A stretch of DNA of 64,000 nt. It comes from Protaetiibacter larvae. GTDB lineage: Bacteria > Actinomycetota > Actinomycetes > Actinomycetales > Microbacteriaceae. Positions 14,672 to 22,905 of the stretch are shown piece by piece. A model generated the notes under the pieces. That model was not told the origin of the DNA, did not search any database, and saw only the letters and a program-made list of their open reading frames with translations. Both the position numbers and the translations under genes were made by a program. The DNA lies in NCBI RefSeq assembly GCF_008365275.1, contig NZ_CP043504.1:1674001-1738000 (forward strand). Reading direction: 5' to 3'. Positions within the stretch are counted from its first letter, which is position 1, and every line of letters starts with the position of its first letter.

Positions 14672-15112
14672 TCAGACCGCGAGCGAGGTCTTCCAGGCGA
14701 CGAGCCCGCGCACGGTCGCGTCCGGGTCGGAGGCGAGCTCGGACATGACGTCGGCGGGCACGTAGAAGTTCACCGCGACCCAGCCGCGCACGGTGGCCGA
14801 GGGGTCGTGGGCGAGTTCGCGCAGCACGTCGCACGGGGCCGCGTTGTTGCGGGCCACGCAGGCGCGCACCCCCTCGTCGCTGTCGCGCGCGAGCTTCTCG
14901 AAGAGGTCGACGGGCGTGTGGTACGAGCTCGCCACCGATTCGCGGATCTTGGCGTTCGCGTCACCCGCGAGGATCCGCAGGCGGCGGATCTTCGAGTCGG
15001 TCACCGGGGGAGCGGGATGCCGCGCCGCGGCCTCCTCGGCCGTCACCATGCTCGGCGCGAGCGCGCGCAACTGGGCGCGCTGGGCGGGGGTGTTGAAGCG
15101 GATGCACGACAT
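14672..15112 (-). CDS. Helical repeat protein (variant leucine-rich / HEAT-like)
   Basis: 146 aa. Residues about 40-140 contain four repeats of roughly 24 residues with the pattern LA-D-x(2)-x-VR-x-x-VA-x-N-x-x-x-P-x-x-x-L, e.g. LARDSDEGVRACVARN, LAHDPSATVRGWVAVN and LASDPDATVRGLVAWK. Such repeats stack into an alpha-solenoid used for protein binding. No catalytic domain. TAGCCT (minus strand, 15120-15125) lies 7 nt ahead of the ATG, so the transcript is probably leaderless. Confidence 0.75.
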   Translation of the reverse strand: MSCIRFNTPAQRAQLRALAPSMVTAEEAAARHPAPPVTDSKIRRLRILAGDANAKIRESVASSYHTPVDLFEKLARDSDEGVRACVARNNAAPCDVLRELAHDPSATVRGWVAVNFYVPADVMSELASDPDATVRGLVAWKTSLAV

Positions 15113-15119
15113 GGGGGAG

Positions 15120-15125
15120 AGGCTA
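15120..15125 (-). promoter_or_regulatory. -10 box, leaderless promoter of repeat-protein gene
   Basis: TAGCCT on the minus strand, 7 nt before the ATG at 15112. Confidence 0.45.
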
Positions 15126-15135
15126 ACCCCGCGGC

Positions 15136-15957
15136 TCAGGAGCTCTCGGCCGCGACGCGCGTGCGACGGGGGAACCATGGCACGATCGGCGAGACGCGCG
15201 CCTGGTAGTCGGCGTACTCGGGGTACTTGCCGCGCGTGATCGACTCGGTGAAGATCGTCGACCCCACGAACAGCACCGTGAGCAGGACGGCGCCCGCGAC
15301 CGTCCACAGCACCACGGTGCCGGCCGCGACCGCGCCGAAGAGGAACACGATCCACCACTGCGACTGCTCGAAGAAGAAGTTCGGGTGCCGTGAGAAGCGC
15401 CACAGCCCGCTCTGCACGAATCGCGGTTCGGGCTCGCGGCCGGCCGCCACCGCGGCGCGCTTGAAGGCGTGGAAGTCCCACTGCTGCTGGTCGGCGATCG
15501 TCTCACCGGCGAGGGCGGCGAGGAAGGCGAGGGTGAGCACGACATCGAGAGGCCCGAACGGGGTCGGGTGCTCGAGTGCCGTCTGCGCGGGAAGGGCGAT
15601 GAGCACGAGCAGCGCGTTCTGGTACAGCACGATGAAGAACAGGTTGAAGAGCTGGAACTGCCACGGCGCCATCCGTGCGCGCAGCACCGCCCAGCGGTAG
15701 TCCTCCACCCCCGAGTAGCCGCCCTTGCGCGCGAAGTTGAAGGTGAGCCGGGCGCCCCACAGCGTCACGAGCACGGCGAGCACGTTGAGGCGGGCATCCG
15801 CGAGCCCGGCGGATCCGGCGAAGATCCACACGTAGACCACCGGCACGACCGACCAGATCCGGTCGACCCACGAGGTGTCGCGAGTGATCAGCGAGGCGAT
15901 CCAGCAGAAGGCGCACACGGCGGCGGCGACGAGGATGACGGCGATGAGCGGGGTCAT
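15136..15957 (-). CDS. DUF1295 / steroid 5-alpha-reductase-like membrane protein
   Basis: 273 aa with about seven hydrophobic helices. The C-terminal part has the family pattern SGLWRFSRHPNFFFEQSQWW, plus KYPEYADYQARVSPIVPWFP near the end, the NAD(P)H-binding signature of this superfamily. The natural substrate in bacteria is unknown. TAGGAT (15964-15969, minus strand) ends 6 nt before the ATG, pointing to a leaderless transcript. Confidence 0.88.
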   Translation of the reverse strand: MTPLIAVILVAAAVCAFCWIASLITRDTSWVDRIWSVVPVVYVWIFAGSAGLADARLNVLAVLVTLWGARLTFNFARKGGYSGVEDYRWAVLRARMAPWQFQLFNLFFIVLYQNALLVLIALPAQTALEHPTPFGPLDVVLTLAFLAALAGETIADQQQWDFHAFKRAAVAAGREPEPRFVQSGLWRFSRHPNFFFEQSQWWIVFLFGAVAAGTVVLWTVAGAVLLTVLFVGSTIFTESITRGKYPEYADYQARVSPIVPWFPRRTRVAAESS

Positions 15958-15963
15958 GTCCGC

Positions 15964-15969
15964 ATCCTA
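15964..15969 (-). promoter_or_regulatory. -10 box, leaderless promoter of DUF1295 gene
   Basis: TAGGAT on the minus strand, 6 nt before the ATG at 15957. Confidence 0.45.
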
Positions 15970-16000
15970 TGCGTCGCTAGACTCGCGGCGAGGAGGTCGG

Positions 16001-16603
16001 ATGCCGACGGTCAGCACGCGTGTCGTGACGATCCCGAACGTGCTCAGCGTCATCCGCCTGATCCTCATCCCGGTCTTCCTCTGGCTGCTCGGCAGTTCCC
16101 AGTACGGCTATGCCCTCATCGTGCTCGTCGTCTCGAGCCTCACCGACTTCGTGGACGGCTGGATCGCGCGGCGCTTCGACCAGATCAGTCGCATCGGCCA
16201 GCTGCTGGACCCCGCCGTCGACAGGCTGTTCATCTTCTCGACGCTCATCGGGCTCGCCTGGATGGACTTCCTCCCGTGGTGGCTCGTGGGCGTCATCGTG
16301 GCGCGCGACGTCGCCCTCGCGATCCTCGGGGTCGTGCTCGCGAACCACGGCTACGGTCCGCTCCCGGTGCACCACCTGGGCAAGGTGGCGACCTTCTCGC
16401 TGCTGTTCGCGCTGCCCACCCTGGTGCTCGGCGTGGCCTTCCCCGAGGTGGCGCCCGCGAGTGCCCCGGTGGCGTGGGCGCTCGCCGTGTGGGGCGCGTT
16501 CCTCTACTGGTGGGCGGGCGCGATCTACCTGCGCGAGACGGTGCGCCTCGTCCGACTTTCACGGGTGGCGGACGCGGCGGCATCGGATACTCTGGGGGAC
16601 TGA
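16001..16603 (+). CDS. pgsA: CDP-alcohol phosphatidyltransferase (PgsA-like)
   Basis: 200 aa membrane enzyme. The start is fixed by GAGGAGG 6 nt upstream. The signature D-G-x2-A-R-x8-G-x3-D-x3-D is seen as TDFVDGWIARRFDQISRIGQ followed by LLDPAVDRL, though the first Asp-Gly pair is spaced as DFVDGW. Four to six hydrophobic helices follow. Enzymes of this family move a phosphatidyl group from CDP-diacylglycerol to an alcohol such as glycerol phosphate. It precedes the GarA-FtsR block, as the Rv1822 gene does in mycobacteria. Confidence 0.82.
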   Translation: MPTVSTRVVTIPNVLSVIRLILIPVFLWLLGSSQYGYALIVLVVSSLTDFVDGWIARRFDQISRIGQLLDPAVDRLFIFSTLIGLAWMDFLPWWLVGVIVARDVALAILGVVLANHGYGPLPVHHLGKVATFSLLFALPTLVLGVAFPEVAPASAPVAWALAVWGAFLYWWAGAIYLRETVRLVRLSRVADAAASDTLGD

Positions 16604-16616
16604 AGGAGGGCGCCCC

Positions 16617-17120
16617 ATGGTCGACGACGCCACCGATCGCCCCGGTACCCCGGGCGAACCCGACGCCACCGAGATTCCTGCCGCGCCGGATCCTGCGTCG
16701 AACGACACGACCGCGCATTTCACCGACGACTTCCGCACCCAGCTCGCGGCGCTCGAAGCGGATGTGAGCCCCGAGGAGCAGGATGCCGTCGCCGCGCTCC
16801 CGTCCGGCTCCGCTCTGCTCGTGGTGCGTCGCGGCCCCAATGTGGGTGCTCGATTCCTGCTCGACGCCGACGTCACGGTGGCCGGTCGCCACCCCGACGC
16901 CGACATCTTCCTCGACGATGTGACGGTGTCGCGTCGTCACGCCGAGTTCGTGCGCACCGGCACCGCTTTCCAGGTGCGCGACCTCGGCTCGCTCAACGGC
17001 ACGTATTTCGACGGCGTCCGCATCGACTCCGCTCTGCTGAGCGACGGCGCCGAGGTGCAGGTGGGCAAGTTCCGGTTGACGTTCTACGCCTCGCGCGCCG
17101 ACCGCGTCCCGACCCTCTGA
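16617..17120 (+). CDS. garA: FHA-domain protein, GarA/OdhI-type regulator
   Basis: 167 aa, with GGAGGG before the ATG. The FHA domain (about 66-158) has GR (90-91), SRRH (105-108) and NG (127-128), which bind phosphothreonine. Ahead of it a DTTAHF segment (30-35) matches the phosphorylated ETTSVF motif of GarA/OdhI. In relatives, phosphorylation by PknB/PknG switches binding of the protein to 2-oxoglutarate dehydrogenase and glutamate metabolism enzymes. The next gene overlaps its stop (TGATG), and the order garA-ftsR is conserved in actinobacteria. Confidence 0.9.
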   Translation: MVDDATDRPGTPGEPDATEIPAAPDPASNDTTAHFTDDFRTQLAALEADVSPEEQDAVAALPSGSALLVVRRGPNVGARFLLDADVTVAGRHPDADIFLDDVTVSRRHAEFVRTGTAFQVRDLGSLNGTYFDGVRIDSALLSDGAEVQVGKFRLTFYASRADRVPTL

Positions 17121-17812
17121 TGCCGGCGTCATCCGCGGCCCGGGTCCCGGGCGGTTCCTCGCTTCTCAGCATCGGGCAGGTGCTCGCGCGCCTGAGCCCC
17201 GAGTTCCCGGATCTGACGCCCTCGAAGCTGCGCTTCCTGGAGGAGCGGCAGCTCATCACGCCGAGTCGCACGGAGTCGGGTTACCGCAAGTTCTCGCCCG
17301 CCGATGTCGAGCGACTGCGGCTGGTGCTCTCGGTGCAGCGCGACTACTACCTGCCGCTCAAGGTCATCCGCGCCTACCTCGACGACCTCGACGCGGGTCG
17401 CGAGCCGCAGCTGCCGGGCGGGGCCTCGGTGCCGCTGCCGTCGATGCTGCCCGCCGAGCGGCGTCTCAGCCGCGAGGAGCTCATCCGCGAGGCGGGCGCC
17501 AACGCGATGCTCCTGCAGGACGCCGTGACCGCCTCGCTCATCGTGCCGGCGGACCACTACGGCGACGACTCGCTCGCGGTGCTCAAGTCGCTCGTCGAGC
17601 TGCAGCGCTCGGGGATCGAGCCGCGGCACCTGCGCGGGTTCCGGGCCGCGGCGGAGCGCGAGCTCGGTCTCATCGAGTCGGCGCTCATCCCGATCGCCCG
17701 CCGGAAGGACGCCTCGAGCCGCGCGAAGGCGCAGGAGTTGGCGCGCGAGATCGCCGGGCAGCTCGAGGTCGTGCGGTCGAGTCTCATCCGTTCCGCGCTC
17801 GGTCGTCTCTGA
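17120..17812 (+). CDS. ftsR: MerR-family regulator, FtsR-like
   Basis: 230 aa. The N-terminal MerR helix-turn-helix (about 15-85) reads LSIGQVLARLSPEFPDLTPSKLRFLEERQL in consecutive parts, then SGYRKFSPADVERLRLVLSVQRDYYLPLKVI. The C-terminal part is helical with no metal or drug motif. Gene position directly after garA matches Rv1828 and corynebacterial FtsR, an activator of ftsZ. An inverted repeat ahead of ftsZ in this window (50210-50226) fits that role. Orthology is inferred from order and domain. Confidence 0.82.
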   Translation: MPASSAARVPGGSSLLSIGQVLARLSPEFPDLTPSKLRFLEERQLITPSRTESGYRKFSPADVERLRLVLSVQRDYYLPLKVIRAYLDDLDAGREPQLPGGASVPLPSMLPAERRLSREELIREAGANAMLLQDAVTASLIVPADHYGDDSLAVLKSLVELQRSGIEPRHLRGFRAAAERELGLIESALIPIARRKDASSRAKAQELAREIAGQLEVVRSSLIRSALGRL

Positions 17813-17915
17813 GAGCGGGCACCCAATTCGCGCGACACGCCGCGTGTCGCGACGGATGTCGTTGATGGTGCCCCCTCGGGTCGGTACCGTTGAACACGAA
17901 GCGGACCTGAACTTC

Positions 17916-17933
17916 AACCTCAAGCTGAAGGTT
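17916..17933. promoter_or_regulatory. MerR-type operator upstream of second merR gene
   Basis: AACCT (17916-17920) and AGGTT (17929-17933) flank CAAGCTGA, giving an almost palindromic 18-bp site that shares AACCTCAAG with the ftsZ upstream site at 50210-50226. It lies about 35 nt before the start at 17969 and suggests control by FtsR or by the second MerR protein. Confidence 0.55.
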
Positions 17934-17968
17934 AAAGCGACGGGCCCGCACCAGGGAGGACAGTCGAC

Positions 17969-18529
17969 ATGAGCGACATCGGCGAGCAGAGCGCGCGCGA
18001 CGCGGGTGCTCGATACGATCTCGGACTGCTCTTCACCGACGGGCTTCCCGACCTCGACGACAGCACGGGCTACCGCGGCACCGTCGCGGCCCGTGCGGCG
18101 GGCATCAGCTATCGTCAGCTCGACTACTGGGCGCGCACCGAACTCGTCGAGCCGACCATCCGCGGTGCGGCCGGCTCGGGGTCGCAGCGGCTCTACGGCT
18201 TCCGCGACATCCTCGTGCTCAAGCTCGTGAAACGACTGCTCGACACCGGCATCTCGCTGCAGCAGATCCGCACCGCCGTCAACCAGCTGCGCGAGGCCGG
18301 CGTCAACGACCTCGCCCAGACCACCCTCATGAGCGACGGCGCGAGCGTGTACCTGTGCACCTCGGACGACGAGGTCATCGACCTCGTGAGCCGCGGTCAG
18401 GGCGTGTTCGGCATCGCGGTCGGCAAGGTGCTGCGCGAGGTCGAGTCGAGCCTCGTCGAGCTCGACGCCTCGGCGGTCGACGCGACCGACGAACTCGCCG
18501 CCCGCCGCGCCAAGCGCGCCGCCAGCTGA
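17969..18529 (+). CDS. Second MerR-family regulator (Rv1830-like)
   Basis: 186 aa; GGGAGGACAG precedes the ATG. The MerR DNA-binding domain covers about residues 28-105: YRGTVAARAAGISYRQLDYW, then RTELVEPTIRGAAGSGSQRLYGFRDILVLKLVKRLLDTGISLQQI in parts. The C-terminal segment (about 110-165) lacks known ligand motifs. Position after FtsR matches Rv1830, but the bifunctional-nuclease gene (Rv1829-like) that usually stands between the two is absent here. Possibly controls cell-cycle or metabolic genes and its own promoter. Confidence 0.8.
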   Translation: MSDIGEQSARDAGARYDLGLLFTDGLPDLDDSTGYRGTVAARAAGISYRQLDYWARTELVEPTIRGAAGSGSQRLYGFRDILVLKLVKRLLDTGISLQQIRTAVNQLREAGVNDLAQTTLMSDGASVYLCTSDDEVIDLVSRGQGVFGIAVGKVLREVESSLVELDASAVDATDELAARRAKRAAS

Positions 18530-18540
18530 CCCGTCACGAT

Positions 18541-18604
18541 CCCGCGAGGTGTCAGTTCTTGCGGGTTTGGGGCGTCAATTCTGCAAGAGGTGACGTCTCG
18601 CGGG
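18541..18604. repeat. Imperfect inverted repeat between converging genes
   Basis: Two 22-nt arms (18541-18562 and 18583-18604) match at 18 positions, sharing the blocks CCCGCGAG, GTCA and TCTTGC, around a 20-nt loop. It fills the space between the end of the second merR gene and the stop of the ParA-like gene, so it may be a bidirectional terminator or a dispersed intergenic repeat. Confidence 0.6.
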
Positions 18605-19417
18605 TTACGGGGCGGGGGCGGGCTGGGGCTCGTGCAGACGCGAGGCGCGCAGGACGCGCTCGAGCAGCAGATCGAAGTTGTGCGCCATCTCCTGAGCGCC
18701 CTCGCCCGGCCAGACGTGCAGGGGCTTCGCGGCGCCCTGCGCCTGCTGCAGCGAGGTGCGCTCGGGAAGCTGGGGTGAGAGCACGAGCGGCCCGAACATG
18801 TCGCGCAGCTCCTTGATGCGGAACTGATGCTCGAGCGACTGCACGCGCGCCCGGTTCACGATGATGCCGAGCGGCTGCAGGCGCGGCGAGATCCCGCGAC
18901 GGATCTCCTCGATCGCGCGCAGCGCACGGTCCGCGGCGGCCACCGAGAACAGCCCCGGCTCCGTCACCACGACCACGCGGTCGGAGGCCGCCCACGCCGT
19001 GCGAGTGAGCGCGTTGAGCGACGGCGCGCAGTCCACGAGCACGAGCTCGTACTCCTTCTCGACGTGCGCGAGCGCATCCTCGAGCTTCCAGATGTCTCGG
19101 ATCGAGGGGTGCGGTCCGTCGAAGTTGATGGCCGACGGCGAGCCGATGAGCACGTCGATCTTCCCGGTGCGGCCGCGCGTCCAGCCGGAGGGGGCGATCG
19201 CCGAACGGACGATCTTCTCCTTCGGGGAGGCCAGCACGTCCGCGACGTTCAGGTGACCGGCGACATTGATGTCCATGCCGGTCGACACATCCGACTGCGG
19301 ATCGAGGTCGACGACGAGCGTCGAGATGCCGCGGGCGAAGGCGGCGGATGCCAGTCCGAGCGTCACCGTGGTCTTCCCCACGCCCCCCTTGAGGGAGCTG
19401 ACGCTGAGCACATGCAC
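18605..19417 (-). CDS. ParA/MinD-family ATPase (orphan)
   Basis: 270 aa from the GTG at 19417. The deviant Walker A motif KGGVGKTT is at residues 10-17, followed by VVDLDPQSDVSTGM and VLVDCAPSLNALT (Walker B region). The C-terminal tail is Pro/Ala-rich. Such ATPases position DNA, proteins or complexes along the cell. No parB lies beside it, so it is probably not the chromosome partition ParA. TAGGCT on the minus strand (19426-19431) lies 8 nt before the start: a leaderless promoter. It is divergent from pyruvate carboxylase. Confidence 0.88.
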   Translation of the reverse strand: MHVLSVSSLKGGVGKTTVTLGLASAAFARGISTLVVDLDPQSDVSTGMDINVAGHLNVADVLASPKEKIVRSAIAPSGWTRGRTGKIDVLIGSPSAINFDGPHPSIRDIWKLEDALAHVEKEYELVLVDCAPSLNALTRTAWAASDRVVVVTEPGLFSVAAADRALRAIEEIRRGISPRLQPLGIIVNRARVQSLEHQFRIKELRDMFGPLVLSPQLPERTSLQQAQGAAKPLHVWPGEGAQEMAHNFDLLLERVLRASRLHEPQPAPAP

Positions 19418-19425
19418 GAGAAGGG

Positions 19426-19431
19426 AGCCTA
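19426..19431 (-). promoter_or_regulatory. -10 box, leaderless promoter of ParA-like gene
   Basis: TAGGCT on the minus strand, 8 nt before the GTG at 19417. Confidence 0.45.
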
Positions 19432-19496
19432 CCTTCACTAGTCTGAAAGAACCCAAACCCCGCCCTTGTGCCCCGCCGGATGGCAGGAAGGACCGT

Positions 19497-22400
19497 ATGT
19501 TCTCGAAGATCCTGGTGGCCAACCGAGGCGAGATCGCCATCCGCGCGTTCCGCGCGGCGTACGAGCTGGGGGCGCGCACGGTCGCCGTGTACCCCTGGGA
19601 GGACCGCAACTCGATGCACCGCCTCAAGGCGGACGAGGCGTACCTCATCGGCGAGAAGGGCCACCCGGTCCGGGCCTACCTCGACGTCGCGGAGATCATC
19701 CGCGTCGCCGTCGAGTCGGGCGCCGACGCGATCTACCCCGGCTACGGCTTCCTCTCCGAGAACCCCGAGCTCGCCCAGGCGGCGGCCGAGAACGGCATCA
19801 CCTTCATCGGCCCCGGTCACGATGTGCTCGAGATGGCGGGCAACAAGGTCACCGCGAAGGAGCGCGCCATCTCGGCGGGCGTCCCCGTGCTGCGCTCCAC
19901 CCCGGCCACGACCGACCTCGAGGTGCTCATCGCGGGCGCCGACGAGATCGGATTCCCCGTGTTCGCGAAGGCCGTCGCGGGCGGCGGCGGCCGCGGGATG
20001 CGCCGAGTCGACACCCGTGAGGAGCTGCGACCCTCGCTCGAGGCGGCGATGCGCGAGGCCGACAGCGCCTTCGGCGACCCGACGATGTTCATCGAGCAGG
20101 CCGTGCTGCGCCCGCGTCACATCGAGGTGCAGATCCTCGCCGACGGCACGGGCGAGACCGTGCACCTCTTCGAGCGCGACTGCTCGGTGCAGCGCCGCCA
20201 CCAGAAGGTCGTCGAGATCGCGCCCGCACCCAACCTCGACGAGACCACCCGGCAGGCTCTCTACCGGGACGCCATCGCCTTCGCCCGCTCCATCGGCTAC
20301 GTCAACGCCGGCACCGTCGAGTTCCTGCTCGACACGGCGGGCGAGCGCGCCGGCGAGCACGTCTTCATCGAGATGAACCCGCGCATCCAGGTCGAGCACA
20401 CCGTGACCGAGGAGGTCACGGATGTCGACCTCGTGCAGTCGCAGATGCGGATCGCGGCGGGGGAGACCCTCGCCGAGCTCGGCCTCAGCCAGGACCGCAT
20501 CCAGCTGCGCGGTGCGGCGCTGCAGTGCCGCATCACGACCGAGGATCCGGCGGCGGGCTTCCGCCCCGACACCGGCAAGATCACCACCTACCGCTCGCCG
20601 GGCGGCGCCGGCATCCGCCTCGACGGCGGAACGATCAACCCGGGCGCCCAGATCAGCCCGCACTTCGACTCGATGCTCGCCAAGATGACGGCCCGGGCCC
20701 GCGACTTCCCGGCCGCCGTCGCGCGCGCCCGGCGCGGTCTCGCCGAGTTCCGGATCCGCGGCGTCTCCACCAACATCCCCTTCCTGCAGGCGGTGCTCGA
20801 CGACCCCGCCTTCATCGCGGGCGACCTGTCGACCTCGTTCATCGACGAGCGTCCGGGGCTGCTGCGCGGGCGGGAGTCGCGCGACCGCGGCACCAAGATC
20901 CTCAACTGGCTGGCCGACGTGACCGTCAACCACCCCAACGGCGACGGTGCGGGCGTCATCGATCCGGCGCTCAAGCTGCCCATCGTCGACCTCACGGCCC
21001 CCGCGCCCGCCGGTTCGCGCCAGCGGCTGCTCGAGCTCGGCCCGGCCGGCTTCGCGGTCGCCCTGCGTGCGCAGACGGCTCTCGCGGTCACCGACACGAC
21101 CTTCCGCGACGCGCACCAGTCGCTGCTCGCCACGCGCGTGCGCACCAAGGACCTCACGGCCGTGCTGCCCCACGTCGCACGCCTCACGCCCGGACTGCTC
21201 TCCGTGGAGGCATGGGGCGGCGCCACCTATGACGTCGCGCTGCGCTTCCTCGGCGAGGACCCCTGGGAGCGTCTCGCGGCCCTGCGGGAGGGCCTGCCGA
21301 ACATCGCCATCCAGATGCTGCTGCGCGGTCGCAACACCGTCGGCTACACGCCATACCCGACCGAGGTGACGGAGGCGTTCGTGCGGGAGGCGGCGTCGAC
21401 GGGCGTCGACATCTTCCGCATCTTCGACGCCCTCAACGACGTCGACCAGATGCGTCCCGCGATCGACGCCGTGCTCGCCACCGGCACCACGGTCGCCGAG
21501 GTGGCGCTGTGCTACACGGGCGACCTGCTCGACCCGGCGGAGGACCTCTACACCCTCGACTACTACCTGCGCCTCGCCGAGCAGATCGTCGAGGCCGGCG
21601 CCCACATCCTCGCCATCAAGGACATGGCCGGACTCTTGCGCGCCGGTGCCGCCGAGAAGCTCGTCGGCGCGCTGCGCGAGCGTTTCGAGCTGCCCGTGCA
21701 CGTGCATACCCACGACACCGCGGGCGGCCAGCTCGCCACCCTGCTCGCCGCCAGCCGGGCGGGTGCGGATGCCGTGGATGCCGCGAGCGCGCCCATGGCC
21801 GGCACGACCAGCCAGCCCTCGCTCTCCGCGCTCGTGGCCGCGACCGCCCACACCGACCGCGACACGGGCCTCTCGCTCGCCGCGGTGAGCGACCTCGAGC
21901 CCTACTGGGAGGCCGTGCGCCGCGTGTACAAGCCCTTCGAGTCGGGGCTGCCCGGCCCCACCGGGCGCGTGTACCACCACGAGATCCCCGGAGGCCAGCT
22001 CTCCAACCTGCGCCAGCAGGCGATCGCGCTCGGCCTCGGCGACCAGTTCGAGAAGGTCGAGGACTGGTACGCCGCGGCCAACCGCATCCTCGGCCGCCCC
22101 ACCAAGGTGACGCCGTCGTCGAAGGTCGTCGGCGACCTCGCCCTGCAGCTCGCGGCCACGGGCGCCGACCCCGTCGACTTCGAGCAGAACCCCGAGAAGT
22201 ACGACATCCCGGACTCGGTGATCGGCTTCATGGCCGGGGAGCTGGGCGATCTGCCGGGCGGCTGGCCCGAGCCGTTCCGCAGCAAGGTGCTGAAGGGCCG
22301 CACGGTCAAGATCGGGGTCGAGGAGCTCACCGCGGAGGACCGCGCCGCCCTCGACGGCACGCCCGCCGAGCGTCGCGCCGCCCTCAACCGCCTGCTGTTC

Positions 22401-22895
22401 CCGGCGCCCACCCGTCAGTTCGAGCAGATCCGCGAGCTCTTCGGCGACCTCTCGATCGTCGACACCGTCGACTACCTGTACGGCCTCAAGGCGGGCGTCG
22501 AGCACACCGTGCACATCGGTCCGGGCGTGAGCCTGTTCGTGGGTCTCGAGGCGATCGGCGGCGCCGACGACAAGGGCATGCGCACCGTCATGACGACCCT
22601 CAACGGCCAGTTGCGGCCCGTGTTCGTGCGCGATCGCAGCATCGCCGTGCAGGTCGCGAGCGCCGAGAAGGCGGATGCGGGCAAGCCCGGGCAGGTGGCG
22701 GCGCCGTTCTCCGGCGTCGTGACCCTCAAGGTGGCCGTCGGCGACCGGGTCGAGGCGGGTGCGCCGATCGCGACGATCGAGGCCATGAAGATGGAGGCCG
22801 CGATCACGACCCCCGTCACCGGGACCGTCACGCGACTCGCCGTCCCCACGACCCAGCAGGTCGACGCGGGGGACCTGCTGGTTGTGGTCGAGTAG
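19497..22895 (+). CDS. pyc: Pyruvate carboxylase
   Basis: 1132 aa, the full length of single-chain pyruvate carboxylases. Order: biotin carboxylase (about 1-450; KILVANRGEIAIRAFRA, GGGGRGMR loop, HIEVQI, EMNPRIQVEHTVTE), carboxyltransferase (about 520-830; DTTFRDAHQSLLATR, metal-binding VHTHDTAGG), the PYC tetramerisation part, and a C-terminal biotin carrier domain with EAMKMEA where Lys is biotinylated. It carboxylates pyruvate to oxaloacetate with ATP and bicarbonate to refill the citric acid cycle. GGAAGGA precedes the ATG. Its stop TAG is shared with the -10 box of the next gene. Confidence 0.97.
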   Translation: MFSKILVANRGEIAIRAFRAAYELGARTVAVYPWEDRNSMHRLKADEAYLIGEKGHPVRAYLDVAEIIRVAVESGADAIYPGYGFLSENPELAQAAAENGITFIGPGHDVLEMAGNKVTAKERAISAGVPVLRSTPATTDLEVLIAGADEIGFPVFAKAVAGGGGRGMRRVDTREELRPSLEAAMREADSAFGDPTMFIEQAVLRPRHIEVQILADGTGETVHLFERDCSVQRRHQKVVEIAPAPNLDETTRQALYRDAIAFARSIGYVNAGTVEFLLDTAGERAGEHVFIEMNPRIQVEHTVTEEVTDVDLVQSQMRIAAGETLAELGLSQDRIQLRGAALQCRITTEDPAAGFRPDTGKITTYRSPGGAGIRLDGGTINPGAQISPHFDSMLAKMTARARDFPAAVARARRGLAEFRIRGVSTNIPFLQAVLDDPAFIAGDLSTSFIDERPGLLRGRESRDRGTKILNWLADVTVNHPNGDGAGVIDPALKLPIVDLTAPAPAGSRQRLLELGPAGFAVALRAQTALAVTDTTFRDAHQSLLATRVRTKDLTAVLPHVARLTPGLLSVEAWGGATYDVALRFLGEDPWERLAALREGLPNIAIQMLLRGRNTVGYTPYPTEVTEAFVREAASTGVDIFRIFDALNDVDQMRPAIDAVLATGTTVAEVALCYTGDLLDPAEDLYTLDYYLRLAEQIVEAGAHILAIKDMAGLLRAGAAEKLVGALRERFELPVHVHTHDTAGGQLATLLAASRAGADAVDAASAPMAGTTSQPSLSALVAATAHTDRDTGLSLAAVSDLEPYWEAVRRVYKPFESGLPGPTGRVYHHEIPGGQLSNLRQQAIALGLGDQFEKVEDWYAAANRILGRPTKVTPSSKVVGDLALQLAATGADPVDFEQNPEKYDIPDSVIGFMAGELGDLPGGWPEPFRSKVLKGRTVKIGVEELTAEDRAALDGTPAERRAALNRLLFPAPTRQFEQIRELFGDLSIVDTVDYLYGLKAGVEHTVHIGPGVSLFVGLEAIGGADDKGMRTVMTTLNGQLRPVFVRDRSIAVQVASAEKADAGKPGQVAAPFSGVVTLKVAVGDRVEAGAPIATIEAMKMEAAITTPVTGTVTRLAVPTTQQVDAGDLLVVVE

Positions 22896-22898
22896 GGT
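22893..22898 (+). promoter_or_regulatory. -10 box overlapping the pyc stop codon
   Basis: TAGGGT starts with the TAG stop of pyc and ends 7 nt before the ATG at 22906, so the MinD-like gene probably has its own leaderless promoter. Confidence 0.45.
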
Positions 22899-22905
22899 CG
22901 GCAGC

